64,000 nucleotides of DNA from an uncultured Bacillaceae bacterium (GTDB lineage Bacteria; Bacillota; Bacilli; Bacillales; Bacillaceae_L), in contig CANMHG010000010.1 of NCBI GenBank assembly GCA_947497585.1, forward strand, positions 1-64,000. The letters run 5' to 3'. A program made the position numbers and the translations under genes. The notes under the pieces are model-generated. The model saw only the letters and a program-made list of their open reading frames with translations. It had not been told where the DNA came from and made no database searches. This document shows positions 37,859-45,388 of this stretch, piece by piece. Every line of letters begins with the position of its first letter. The first letter of the stretch is position 1.

Positions 37859-37950
37859 TATTCAACTATTCTAATCTTTACAGAAAAAGGATCAGCAGCT
37901 GCTTGATCCCAAATCCTTGTTGTATCTTCGCTCACCGTTAGTACAGTAAT
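37859..37950 (-). repeat. cassette site 15
   Basis: Plus strand: arm TATTCAACTATTCTAATC, hairpin GGATCAGCAGCTGCTTGATCC, then CTTCGCTCACCGTTAGTACA core. The arm and core are typical; the extra perfect GGATCAGCAGC/GCTGCTTGATCC stem is inserted between them. Confidence 0.8.
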
Positions 37951-37973
37951 CTAACCTTTAAAAGGTTTAAAGT

Positions 37974-38267
37974 TTACCTGTCAAACAATCCCTTTTTTCT
38001 GTATGAAATATTAAAGTAATTCAAACCAACAATCCAAATAATCCATATGATCACATGGATAATATCAATTAACTTCATTACATCTCCAGAAACTCTACCA
38101 TATGAAAATGCAATTAGTGAAAGACAATAGAAAAAGATTAATGAAAAAATCAACATACCTTTGAATTGAGGTTTTTTAAATATATTCACACCTAGAATTA
38201 TTGTGCTTACAACAAACAGCAAAATGCTCCAAGTTTCAAAAGAAATTGAAGTGAATAAAGTATGCAA
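37974..38267 (-). CDS. three-pass membrane protein, 97 aa
   Basis: Three hydrophobic segments (about 10-28, 36-54, 65-85) and a basic tail SYRKKGLFDR. TTG start behind AAGGAGG. Unknown function; integral membrane. Confidence 0.66.
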   Translation of the reverse strand: MHTLFTSISFETWSILLFVVSTIILGVNIFKKPQFKGMLIFSLIFFYCLSLIAFSYGRVSGDVMKLIDIIHVIIWIIWIVGLNYFNISYRKKGLFDR

Positions 38268-38320
38268 CCATATCCTCCTTACTTACCTTCTATCATCATT
38301 GTTAGTATCTTATTGTAAAT

Positions 38321-38392
38321 CTTTAACTATTCTGCTCCAATAGGAAAATAGTGACTGCTGCTTATTCAGCAAACGCCCCCGTTACTTGAATA
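38321..38392 (-). repeat. cassette site 16
   Basis: Plus strand: arm TTTAACTATTCTGCTCCAAT, hairpin GTGACTGCTGC/…CAGCAAACGC, core GCCCCCGTTACTTGAATA, 20 bp before the Nudix stop. Confidence 0.88.
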
Positions 38393-38402
38393 CGGTATTC
38401 TG

Positions 38403-38771
38403 TCACTTTAATGATTTGTTATATAAGTTTAGTATTGGAAGAGTGAAACTATCCCACTTTTCCTTATCATTTATTGGTATCCAAGCAACATCAATAATGT
38501 CTTCGTTATCTTCTATATTTTTATTTAAGATCATCTCTCCACCTATAATTTTAACTATGTATGTATACTTATTTGTTTTGTTGTAGAGAAGTTCTTTAAC
38601 TTTTACACTATAGCCAGTTTCTTCTTTTACTTCTCTTTCACAGGCTTGTTCTGGCGACTCTCCTTCTTCAATGCCTCCGCCTGGAAAATTCCATACAATT
38701 GCTCCTCTTTTAACATACTGCTTAACCATCAATACCTTATCTTCCTTAATAATGAAACCTTGTGAAATCAT
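38403..38771 (-). CDS. Nudix hydrolase (cassette)
   Basis: A compact 122-residue Nudix protein with box GGGIEEGESPEQACEREVKE then ETGY (residues about 31-54), complete. GGGGGGACAAAA precedes the ATG. Similar in size to MutT-type housecleaning enzymes, substrate unknown. Confidence 0.9.
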   Translation of the reverse strand: MISQGFIIKEDKVLMVKQYVKRGAIVWNFPGGGIEEGESPEQACEREVKEETGYSVKVKELLYNKTNKYTYIVKIIGGEMILNKNIEDNEDIIDVAWIPINDKEKWDSFTLPILNLYNKSLK

Positions 38772-38797
38772 TTTTGTCCCCCCTTAACGCTATTCTT

Positions 38798-38886
38798 TTG
38801 AACAATCCTGACTTTTGTTTAGTATTACTTATTCCATATAAAAAGAGCTTATCCTTCTTAAGATAAGCACCCTTTAGTGTAAGAGT
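38798..38886 (-). repeat. cassette site 17
   Basis: Plus strand: arm TTGAACAATCCTGAC, hairpin GAGCTTATCCTT/AAGATAAGC, core GCACCCTTTAGTGTAAG, 18 bp before the GNAT stop. Confidence 0.85.
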
Positions 38887-38889
38887 TAA

Positions 38890-39444
38890 CTAAAAATTCC
38901 CCTTCCACTCCTTGGCTAAGATTGAGTATACGATATGGTCTACAAAATGATCATATAGCCATTCTGCTTCTCTTAACTTTCCTTCCTCTACAAAACCAAC
39001 CCGTTCAGCTAATATTCGGCTCTTTTTGTTTTCAACTGCTATGCTAACCTCAATTCTATTCAGTCCGAGTTCTCTAAATCCGTAACTAATAAAGGAATTC
39101 AAGGCTTTTGTCATTATACCCTTACCTTGGAATCCTTCCCCAAGCCAATAACCGATGGTACCAATCTTACTCCCCTTGTTTATTTCATTAAATCCAATAG
39201 TTCCAGCTATTTGGCCTCTATATATTATAGCCACTGACTTAGGATGCCCTCCAGTTTCAACTAATGATTGTAGTCGAGATTTTATGGTCCCAACTGTATC
39301 CTCAACTTTTTCAACGTAATCAAGCCAACCTAACCACTTTCTTAAATAGGGCTTTGAACTAATAATTAAATTAAAAAACTCTTCAGCGTCATCCACGGTG
39401 AATAACCTCATTGATATATCGTTATCTATTTTATGTATTAACAT
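38890..39444 (-). CDS. GNAT N-acetyltransferase (RimJ/RimL type)
   Basis: A 184-residue acetyltransferase with the RimL-like pattern GTIGYWLGEGFQGKGIMTKA (acetyl-CoA binding near residues 112-131), NRIEVSIAVENKKSRILAER and GFVEEGKLREAEW. It is probably intact and cytosolic, acetylating a protein N-terminus or a small amine. Confidence 0.9.
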   Translation of the reverse strand: MLIHKIDNDISMRLFTVDDAEEFFNLIISSKPYLRKWLGWLDYVEKVEDTVGTIKSRLQSLVETGGHPKSVAIIYRGQIAGTIGFNEINKGSKIGTIGYWLGEGFQGKGIMTKALNSFISYGFRELGLNRIEVSIAVENKKSRILAERVGFVEEGKLREAEWLYDHFVDHIVYSILAKEWKGNF

Positions 39445-39556
39445 ATTTCTACCCCTAACTAATGTTTTAAGATTAACCAGATCCTTTTAGTACAATTGGC
39501 TTCTCCTTAACTTTAACATAATATTCCATATTTTCGTCCTGAAAATAAATAAAAAA

Positions 39557-39611
39557 AGACGACCAATTTAATGATCGCTTCGTTTATCTCTTGGTCCCAA
39601 TAGTTTAAGTA
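39557..39611 (-). repeat. cassette site 18 (second subtype)
   Basis: Plus strand: GACGACCAATTTAATGATCG then CGTTTATCTC, TTGGTCCCAATAGTTTAAG. Same plan as sites 5 and 9. Confidence 0.7.
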
Positions 39612-39634
39612 CAAGTCTTCACATAAACCAATTC

Positions 39635-40161
39635 TTACTTAAAGGAAAAAATTTTATAATCCCTAGTATCTGAGGAGAATTTTAATATATTTCCATCAGT
39701 AGGTAACCCTTCGAAATAAGAACCAATACAACCTGTGGTACATCTATGACCAGATATAAGTATATTCAGTTCTTGCTTTCCATATTGGCTTTCAATTTCT
39801 TTCATAAAGCTAAACACTCTATTAACAAATCTACTTGGATCTTCAACACCTTTATAGACAGTAGAATCAGGTAATGGACCAACACTCTTTACTTCACCAA
39901 TATGTACTCTGTCAGCTTCACCCAAATCAAAGACATCCAATCTATCATCCAAAATAGCTCGTTTCCCAGTAACAATTTCTACTGTTTGTACAGCTCTCTC
40001 TTGTGGGGAAGAAAATACAAAAATCAAAATCTATATTTTTGAATTTATCTCTTAAAGCCAGCTTATTCTATCCCGTACTTGTTTAGTGGTAAACCCATTC
40101 TTCCCTGCATTTTACGTTCTCTATTCAAGTCTGTTTGGCCATGTCTAACTACATAAATCAT
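39635..40161 (-). pseudogene. broken histidine phosphatase
   Basis: Begins at ATG 40161 behind GGGGAG with MIYVVRHGQTDLNRERKMQG, the phosphoglycerate mutase-like signature RHGQT. The frame then meets a TAA after KYGIE, and needs two small shifts (one at a T run) to continue as FVFSSPQERAVQTVEIVTGK and the late SGHRCTTGCIG. The C-terminal part alone is open (39635-40027). Three lesions make it inactive. Confidence 0.88.
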
Positions 40162-40194
40162 AGCCAATCTCCCCATATTAAATTTTACTTTAAA

Positions 40195-40253
40195 ATGCTT
40201 CTGTTTAACAAAAGCTGCCACAATAGCAGAATCCAGAAACACATCATGTTATT
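40195..40253 (-). repeat. possible cassette site 19 (decayed)
   Basis: Plus strand CTTCTGTTTAACAAAAGC, CAATAGCAG and a terminal CATGTTATTTTA. Only a faint likeness; it lies at the expected place, directly before the stop at 40249. Confidence 0.35.
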
Positions 40254-40698
40254 TTATATAGTCAAATATTTTTATGTCAACTTCATCTATGTATCCTACC
40301 GGTTCTTTTAGGTCCCACAATTTTATTTTAGTTGTCTCATTATTTTTTTGAAATGGTTGAAGTGTTTCAATAGTAGAGAAATATATAGGGTTATATTTCA
40401 CTTTATCATTAGATACATCCTTCACTTTTAACAAGCCTAAAAATTCTAAGGTAGGCACAACTTGACCAGTTTCCTCGTAGAGTTCTCTTATTGCACAGTC
40501 TTTTGGAGTCTCATTTTCTTCCCTTTTGCCAGCTGGTAATTCCCATTGTTTTCTCCATGAGTTATAACATATAAGATATTTACCGGAACATTCAATTACA
40601 GCATAAGACCCCGCAACGGGTTTGAATTTGTAAATTTCCTCTTCACTTACAACAATAAAATCTATAAATTCAAATCCATTGTTCTTGGTAATGTTCAA
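40249..40698 (-). CDS. Nudix hydrolase (cassette)
   Basis: A 149-residue Nudix protein with WELPAGKREENETPKDCAIR then ELYEETGQ (box near residues 53-76), the ADP-ribose pyrophosphatase-like start of the box. TTG start behind GGAGGGGA. Third Nudix gene of the array. Confidence 0.9.
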   Translation of the reverse strand: MNITKNNGFEFIDFIVVSEEEIYKFKPVAGSYAVIECSGKYLICYNSWRKQWELPAGKREENETPKDCAIRELYEETGQVVPTLEFLGLLKVKDVSNDKVKYNPIYFSTIETLQPFQKNNETTKIKLWDLKEPVGYIDEVDIKIFDYIK

Positions 40699-40836
40699 AT
40701 GATCCCCTCCGACTATATTATCTTTATTTAAAGTAGCCTTATTTGTTTCTGTTTTAAATAACGTAACTTTTAAGTTTTCTATTCTATACTTTTGGCTATA
40801 ATTCCTCCATTAAATAATTTAAGTGGAGGGAAAATA

Positions 40837-41016
40837 GTGAAGCTATCTGAAACCTGGTTAGCATATAAGGCAGATAAGCGAATAGAAGGTTATTCACCTC
40901 AGACTCTAAAAGCATATGAACTTCAGACAAACTTACTTATTCGCTTCTTCGGCGATATCAACATTGACTCGATATCAACTGAGCAATTGAAAGATTATCT
41001 CATTTACACTAATGCA
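40837..41016 (+). pseudogene. tyrosine recombinase, N-terminal fragment
   Basis: GTG 40837 behind GGAGGG gives KLSETWLAYKADKRIEGYSP, QTLKAYELQTNLLIRFFGDI and SISTEQLKDYLIY, the SAM-like core-binding domain of XerC/D-type recombinases. The sequence breaks at about 41016, and the catalytic R-H-R-Y domain is absent; site 20 follows at once. It points against the direction of most cassette genes. It may be a remnant of the recombinase that moved the cassettes, or an unrelated one. Confidence 0.82.
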
Positions 41017-41019
41017 AAA

Positions 41020-41100
41020 AAACTGTTCAGCTTTCCTACTCTATATTTTAACAGAAGAAGCTCTAATCCTTCTTGAATTAGAGCCCCCTTTAATTCAATA
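41020..41100 (-). repeat. cassette site 20
   Basis: Plus strand: perfect hairpin GCTCTAATCCTTCTTGAATTAGAGC (25 bases; stems GCTCTAAT/ATTAGAGC) and core CCCCCTTTAATTCAATAAG. Almost the same hairpin occurs in site 28, 7 kb away. Confidence 0.85.
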
Positions 41101-41111
41101 AGACATCCACC

Positions 41112-41465
41112 TTATCGAATACCATCATACTCCCAACTAAAGTGATTACTTAACTTTCTTACTGATTCATCCCAAGAATCTGCACTACAACTTTTTACTA
41201 TTTCAGATAGTGATTTATAAAGAGCCTCCCAGTTGTCACCATATTTAAATAAATAGTGCTTTTCATTTTTATTAATTGGGTAATTTTTATTTGCCATTGG
41301 TGTCATTACTAAGATTGAAAATAAATCACCACTATCAGAACCTTTAATACCTATTGTAAGAGTCAGGTAGAAATGAAACTCTGCATCACCCTCGTACTTT
41401 AAATTGTGAAGCTCTTCAATTTCTAAAAAACCTGATGCATCATAGGTTTTTATTTCCAAGCTCAT
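41112..41465 (-). CDS. Imm8-like immunity protein
   Basis: A 117-residue protein with the Imm8 layout: SLEIKTYDASGFLEIEEL at the start, a central FHFYLTLTIGIKGSDSGDLF then ILVMTP, and the closing CSADSWDESVRKLSNHFSWE plus YDG. Imm8 proteins protect against polymorphic toxin effectors. No toxin gene is next to it, so it would be an orphan immunity gene. ATG 41465 has AAAGG nine bases upstream. Confidence 0.72.
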   Translation of the reverse strand: MSLEIKTYDASGFLEIEELHNLKYEGDAEFHFYLTLTIGIKGSDSGDLFSILVMTPMANKNYPINKNEKHYLFKYGDNWEALYKSLSEIVKSCSADSWDESVRKLSNHFSWEYDGIR

Positions 41466-41477
41466 ATTTATCATCCT

Positions 41478-41568
41478 TTAACACACTATTTATCTTTTAG
41501 TAAACTCTACTTTAATTGAAACACAGCACTTCTTCCTCTTGAAGAAATGCTCTCGTTAGCGAAATAAA
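41478..41568 (-). repeat. cassette site 21
   Basis: Plus strand: hairpin GCACTTCTTCCTCTTGAAGAAATGC (stems GCACTTCTTC/GAAGAAATGC), core CTCTCGTTAGCGAAATAA, 10 bp before the next stop. Left arm weak. Confidence 0.8.
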
Positions 41569-41577
41569 GTAACTTTT

Positions 41578-42090
41578 TTATGATGAAAGCCTGTATTGTA
41601 TTAGTTGGCTCTCTGTTCCTAAGTATTCTTCCCTTCCAATCCTACTAATTTCCTTAAACCCTATTTTCTCAAGCATCTTTCTAGAACGAATATTTGTTTC
41701 ATGTTTCTCTGCATTAAAAACTGTAATACCTAGATGTTTAGAAGCATAATCCATCATAGATATACTAGCATTAAAACCAATTCCTTTTCCCCATAGCGAA
41801 CTATCACCAATTGCAATGCCTAATTAAGCTTCATCACCTTTAATACAAGCTAGGTCTGCATATCCTATTAACCTATTTTCTAATTCAATTGCCAATCGAA
41901 TAAAATCTCCAGATAAATTATTTACACAATGTTGCCACCATTTATATAATTCTTGCTCGTTTCTCTTTAATTCCCAATCATTTGCTAAACAGAATTTATC
42001 ATCCTTACTCCATTCTAAAACATATGAAAAATCATCTATGGATAAAGGTCTAAGCTTTATATTCTCGGCATTATTATCTTTTAAATTCAT
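41578..42090 (-). pseudogene. GNAT acetyltransferase with one internal stop
   Basis: From ATG 42090 (MNLKDNNAENIKLRPLSIDD) the frame reads a GNAT domain, hits TAA at 41822-41824 after ACIKGDEA, and continues in the same frame as LGIAIGDSSLWGKGIGFNAS, NIRSRKMLEKIGFKEISRIG to a natural stop at 41578. In relatives the position is Glu (GAA), one base from TAA. A single nonsense change is thus the only lesion. Confidence 0.85.
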
Positions 42091-42111
42091 ATCTTCCTCC
42101 ATGACTTTATT

Positions 42112-42213
42112 TATTAAAGGTAACTGCTCCGATACTTCAACAAAAAGGGGTACCAATCCTCCTTAGATCAGTACCCGTCTTATGAAAGATTTGCCCCCGT
42201 TAATGCAATAACA
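42112..42213 (-). repeat. cassette site 22
   Basis: Plus strand: arm TTATTAAAGGTAACTGCTCC, perfect stem GGGGTAC/GTACCC region around CCTCCTTAG, core GCCCCCGTTAATGCAATAA. Confidence 0.85.
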
Positions 42214-42258
42214 CATAGTAATTTAAATGCTGAGAATAATACCACCGAGGTGGTAATA

Positions 42259-42690
42259 ATGGTAATTCTTAAAACTTTAATTTCTTTAAACCTTATAATT
42301 AATTTAACTAATCTAGCCGTTAACAACAAGGTTATAGTTCCTTCACCTAAAGTCATAACAAGTGCTTTTACCAATATTCCTGTAAAGGATAATTGGGTTA
42401 CTGTGCCAGAGGGAACAAAAGAAATAACAATCTTTGTGGAAGCCCAGAATACAGAAACTGTTCTTTTTTGGCTTATCCCTACTGGTACTGAGACATGGTG
42501 GGAAAGAAAACTTATCGGTTATGACATTAATGAGGACAAGAGTAAAAAGTTTGATGAGACTCAAAAGTATTCTTTAACATGGAAAATAGATGAACCTTTC
42601 CTTCACCACCATTTAGTTGTGGAAGTGGTAGGTATGAATAGAGTTACGAGTGGTGGAAGTATTAACATTAATACGGAAAGTATCGAGTAA
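42259..42690 (+). CDS. exported hypothetical protein, reverse-oriented cassette, 143 aa
   Basis: On the plus strand, from ATG 42259 behind GAGGTGG. A hydrophobic N-terminus (VILKTLISLNLIINLTNLA) leads to a beta-rich domain (KDNWVTVPEGTKEITIFVEA, HHHLVVEVVGMNRVTSGGSI). It lies between sites 22 and 23, so this is a cassette whose gene points the other way. No family recognised. Confidence 0.68.
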   Translation: MVILKTLISLNLIINLTNLAVNNKVIVPSPKVITSAFTNIPVKDNWVTVPEGTKEITIFVEAQNTETVLFWLIPTGTETWWERKLIGYDINEDKSKKFDETQKYSLTWKIDEPFLHHHLVVEVVGMNRVTSGGSININTESIE

Positions 42691-42691
42691 T

Positions 42692-42746
42692 TATTCAAAC
42701 AAGGCGTTTCTACCACTTGCAGAAACGCTCCCGTTAATTCAATAAA
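42692..42746 (-). repeat. cassette site 23
   Basis: Plus strand: arm TTATTCAAACAA, hairpin GGCGTTTCTACC/GCAGAAACGC, core GCTCCCGTTAATTCAATAA. Confidence 0.85.
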
Positions 42747-42755
42747 GCTAATTTG

Positions 42756-43056
42756 CTATTCTTGGTTAATTTCAGGTTCCCATCTAACAAAAGCCCATTC
42801 TTCAATTGAAAGAATTTTTAAGAGGTGCTGGATGATAGATATATTCTTCTTTCACTGTATTTATGATTGGGAAATCAGCTATAACTTCTGTACAAGCAAC
42901 ACTTAACACTTCTTTTTCTTCTTCTGTTGGTACAGTATCAAAAAAAGCCTGCCATATTAGTAAATTGCTTGATTCTTTTACTCTCAATCCTTTTAGGTTT
43001 CTAGGAATTGCACCGAGTAAAGCTCGATGTAAACTAAATAGTAATGGACTATTCAT
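42756..43056 (-). pseudogene. frameshifted small protein
   Basis: The frame from 43056 reads LHRALLGAIPRNLKGLRVKE and EKEVLSVACTEVIADFPIIN, the pattern of a Bacillus family with a usual C-terminal FVRWEP-like end. A run of five A (near 42818) shifts the frame so it stops at HPAPLKNSFN; the other frame gives ILSIEEWAFVRWEPEINQE and a stop at 42756. One base at the run restores it. Confidence 0.75.
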
Positions 43057-43061
43057 TTTAA

Positions 43062-43104
43062 ACTCCCTTTCACGTATTCCCCTCTCGCTCCCTTTAGCTT
43101 AAGA
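43062..43104 (-). repeat. partial cassette site 24
   Basis: Core-like CTCGCTCCCTTTAGCTTAAG without a clear hairpin. Right of it are a hairpin (CCCCAT...ATGGGG, 43139-43160) and the Spo0E-like gene. Confidence 0.45.
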
Positions 43105-43138
43105 ACAATTCTTCACAAATAATCAGTTGTACCAAAAA

Positions 43139-43162
43139 CCCCATCCGCTGGAATGGGGTATC
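43139..43162. terminator. hairpin
   Basis: ACCCCAT and ATGGGGT pair around CCGCTGGA. A likely terminator between the frameshifted gene and the Spo0E-like gene region. Confidence 0.55.
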
Positions 43163-43266
43163 AAATTTGTGTATCATGATGGATTATTAAAATAGTCCAG
43201 TAAAATATTTTTTATTCCTTGCATTACTGTTGGGATTTATATTATTTGTCATTATTTAGGAAGTTT

Positions 43267-43330
43267 TGTCGAATAGATTGTATTATCTTCTAAATTGTAG
43301 ATAATAGATTTTGTGACTATATTTTCGACA
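43267..43330 (+). promoter_or_regulatory. two Spo0A-type boxes in inverted order
   Basis: TTTGTCGAATA (box at 43267-43273) and TATTTTCGACA (box at 43324-43330) flank an inner dyad ATTATCT/AGATAAT. TGTCGAA is the 0A-box consensus of Spo0A~P. They precede a Spo0E-type gene, whose product would dephosphorylate Spo0A~P, so a feedback loop is suggested. Confidence 0.55.
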
Positions 43331-43366
43331 ACCGAAATATGTTTGCTTTTTAGGAGATAACGACTA

Positions 43367-43555
43367 ATGGAAGAGTACCTAAGTGATGAACAAGTATTTT
43401 TACTTATAAATCAACTAAGATCCAACATGATAGAAATAGGATTATCCAAAGGCTTAAACCATCCTGAAACTATTGCATGTAGTCAAAAGTTAGATGAATT
43501 AATAAATCAATATCTAAATAATTCATCTTCAAAATCTCTTTGTAACCAAAAATAA
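43367..43555 (+). CDS. Spo0E-like aspartyl-phosphate phosphatase
   Basis: A 62-residue two-helix protein with the family pattern LINQLRSNMIEIGLSKGLNH and the hallmark SQKLDELINQY (residues about 39-49). Spo0E-type proteins dephosphorylate Spo0A~P and delay sporulation. TTAGGAGA precedes the ATG. It faces the c-di-GMP-controlled gene. The body is complete. Confidence 0.88.
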   Translation: MEEYLSDEQVFLLINQLRSNMIEIGLSKGLNHPETIACSQKLDELINQYLNNSSSKSLCNQK

Positions 43556-43627
43556 TAATCAAAGGGTATCTTTTATTGGAATTTTTTAGATAGCCCTTAG
43601 CTATTAATTAAAAAATTTATCGAACTC

Positions 43628-43924
43628 TTACTTTACAATTTCATTCAACCTCTGTTGTGCAACCTGTACTTCCATGTTTAAATCAACTAGAATATTAATA
43701 ACTGCATCTTTCTTCCCGAACTGCCTCATCGAGTAATATATTTGAGGTTTTTCATTACGTAGTAGAGTCATTACTTCAATTGTTGGTAAATAGTCAACAT
43801 TTATCCTCAAAAACTGCCTAAAAAAAGCAATAAAATCAAAAGCTGAGCTAGGTCTATCCGGCAAATCTTCTAATAACTTATAAAACTTCTTTACTTTTTG
43901 TTTTAATTCAACATTACTTTCCAT
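43628..43924 (-). CDS. orphan gene under a c-di-GMP riboswitch, 98 aa
   Basis: A soluble helical 98-residue protein (ELKQKVKKFYKLLEDLPDRP and VINILVDLNMEVQVAQQRLN). No family recognised. AAGGGG precedes the ATG, and a class I cyclic-di-GMP riboswitch lies 20 bp upstream, so production should change with the c-di-GMP level. It is convergent with the Spo0E-like gene. Whether it is a cassette gene is unclear; no typical site follows it. Confidence 0.75.
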   Translation of the reverse strand: MESNVELKQKVKKFYKLLEDLPDRPSSAFDFIAFFRQFLRINVDYLPTIEVMTLLRNEKPQIYYSMRQFGKKDAVINILVDLNMEVQVAQQRLNEIVK

Positions 43925-43944
43925 GTTTACCCCTTACTAGGTTC

Positions 43945-44036
43945 CAAATGCAATATTGGCAACCCGACTATCTTAGTCATATCGACCTTAGATTCGTGGC
44001 TTTGCGTCCCTACATTTCTGTAAGTTTGCCTTTGTC
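43945..44036 (-). promoter_or_regulatory. cyclic-di-GMP-I (GEMM) riboswitch
   Basis: On the minus strand the aptamer reads GGCAAACTTAC, AGAAAT tetraloop region, GTAGGGACGCAAAGCCAC, AATCTAAGG, and AAGATAGTCGGGTTGCC. The GGGACGCAAAGCC block, the GAAA loop and the closing GGGTTGCC are diagnostic. A following GGTTGCC/GGAACC pair and the AAGGGG ribosome site suggest control of translation. Confidence 0.88.
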
Positions 44037-44060
44037 TAATTTAGTAATATAGTACCAAAT

Positions 44061-44067
44061 TTCGACA
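44061..44067 (-). promoter_or_regulatory. Spo0A-type box upstream of the riboswitch
   Basis: Minus strand TTTTGTCGAAATTTGG contains TGTCGAA, 25 bp before the aptamer. Single box; could be chance, but it is the third in 800 bp. Confidence 0.4.
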
Positions 44068-44100
44068 AAATAATCATTCCTTTATTATATAGAATAATAA

Positions 44101-44129
44101 AAAGCTCCTCTCAAAAAAGTAGGAGCCTC
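44101..44129. terminator. hairpin
   Basis: AGCTCCT and AGGAGC pair around CTCAAAAAAGT near a cassette site; possible terminator. Confidence 0.55.
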
Positions 44130-44132
44130 TAC

Positions 44133-44199
44133 ACAATTTAGTTTAAGAAAAAAAGCCTATTCTCCTTCTTGTAGAATGGCACCCTATAGTGAAAGAAAT
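44133..44199 (-). repeat. cassette site 25
   Basis: Plus strand: hairpin GCCTATTCTCC/GTAGAATGGC, core GCACCCTATAGTGAAAG. Left arm TTAGTTTAAG. Confidence 0.75.
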
Positions 44200-44270
44200 T
44201 TTAGACAAACTTACCTTCTAATAGTAGAGTAGAGAAGTATGGAATTTGAAATCTTAGGAAGTGATATTAC

Positions 44271-44455
44271 ATGAACGAAGTTTCTGTACATGCTCTAATT
44301 AAATTCTGGAAGGGAATGTATAAAGCCTTAGAAAAGGAATGGCAAAATGCCTCTCAAGAATTAGGACTCACTACAGCAGAACAACATATGCTGATGATAA
44401 TTTACATAAAAAAGAGATTACAATGTCAAAATTAGCTGAAATAGGGAAATTGTAT
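44271..44455 (+). pseudogene. ScoC/Hpr-like MarR regulator fragment
   Basis: From ATG 44271: NEVSVHALIKFWKGMYKALE, WQNASQELGLTTAEQHMLMI IYIKK, then a one-base loss in an A run shifts the frame and it resumes as EITMSKLAEIGK. This is the first half of a MarR-family regulator of the ScoC type; the winged-helix second half is gone. 44540-44760 holds nothing else I can support. Confidence 0.75.
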
Positions 44456-44769
44456 TTTGTCGATTCTCTAAGAATAGATTCCCCTTCTTCAAAATACAGT
44501 ATGAAACCCTGTGGTCAATGGTGTGCTTTAAAGTTTTGATATATCCCTTTTGCTTATTTAATGAAATGTTTAATGAACACATTCATGGTATGGGATTTGT
44601 TGAATGGATTAACAAAACTAATACCTTAAGTAAATCACTGGATTTTTAAAGAACTTCTCAACCCTAATATCAGCTGTAGATTAAGAATAATCCTTCATAG
44701 TTTTAGGACTGCTTTAAGTAAAATTCCTATATGTATAAATTAGAGTTTTTACTATTGCTCAAATTTTTA

Positions 44770-44812
44770 AAAACAAAAGGTCAACTGTAGTTGACCGAAA
44801 TTGTTTTTTAAT
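44770..44812. terminator. hairpin
   Basis: GGTCAACTGTAGTTGACC is a perfect stem with A and T tracts on both sides. Confidence 0.7.
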
Positions 44813-44880
44813 AAAGATCATCCTTGACTATTGGAATACATAAAAATCACTAACATCTAGTTAGAAGACAAGGAAAATAG

Positions 44881-45075
44881 TCAATCGATTAATTTCTTAG
44901 ATAATTTATTCACTATGTATTGAGTTTGGACTGTGGAATATATGACACCTAACAAAGTCAATATAACTCCACTGACTAAAGAAGCTTTCTTCTGTTTATT
45001 AAGAGAATATCGTGTAAAGAGATAGTGAGTTGCTGTACATATTATCATAGTGACTATTAAGAACATAGACTTCAT
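44881..45075 (-). CDS. small two-pass membrane protein, 64 aa
   Basis: Two hydrophobic segments (about 3-20 and 33-48) with a basic loop NKQKK between. GGAGG precedes the ATG. Unknown. Confidence 0.62.
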   Translation of the reverse strand: MKSMFLIVTMIICTATHYLFTRYSLNKQKKASLVSGVILTLLGVIYSTVQTQYIVNKLSKKLID

Positions 45076-45319
45076 TTCATGTCCTCCTTTTATCTATAAT
45101 ATTCCAAATCCATAAGTTTCTATCCATCTCTTCTATCGTACCCAAGTTTTAACAAGACCAGCTATAAAACTGAAATCTTTTGAGGTTTATAAATTAGTTT
45201 TCTGCGTCATTACTAAAGTTCCAAAGGTACCTTTACATTATTTTGCTCAACTATTTACGCAAAGTCAGCCTTATTAAAATATATTGTTGTTACATTATAG
45301 GTCTTTTCTTATCCCCATT

Positions 45320-45384
45320 TCTGGCTTTAGTTCAATGAAAAGGAGCGGATCTCCATTTTGTAGTGCGCTCCCTTTAGTTGAACA
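45320..45384 (-). repeat. cassette site 26
   Basis: Plus strand: arm TTTAGTTCAATGAAA, hairpin GGAGCGGATCTCC/…GTGCGCTCC, core CTCCCTTTAGTTGAAC, 5 bp before the cupin stop. The gap 45076-45319 shows nothing else. Confidence 0.78.
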
Positions 45385-45388
45385 TCAC

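Noticed and set aside
42180..42374. Minus-strand open frame of 64 codons opposite the exported protein
   Set aside because: Antisense of the better supported plus-strand gene at 42259, and it lacks a ribosome site.
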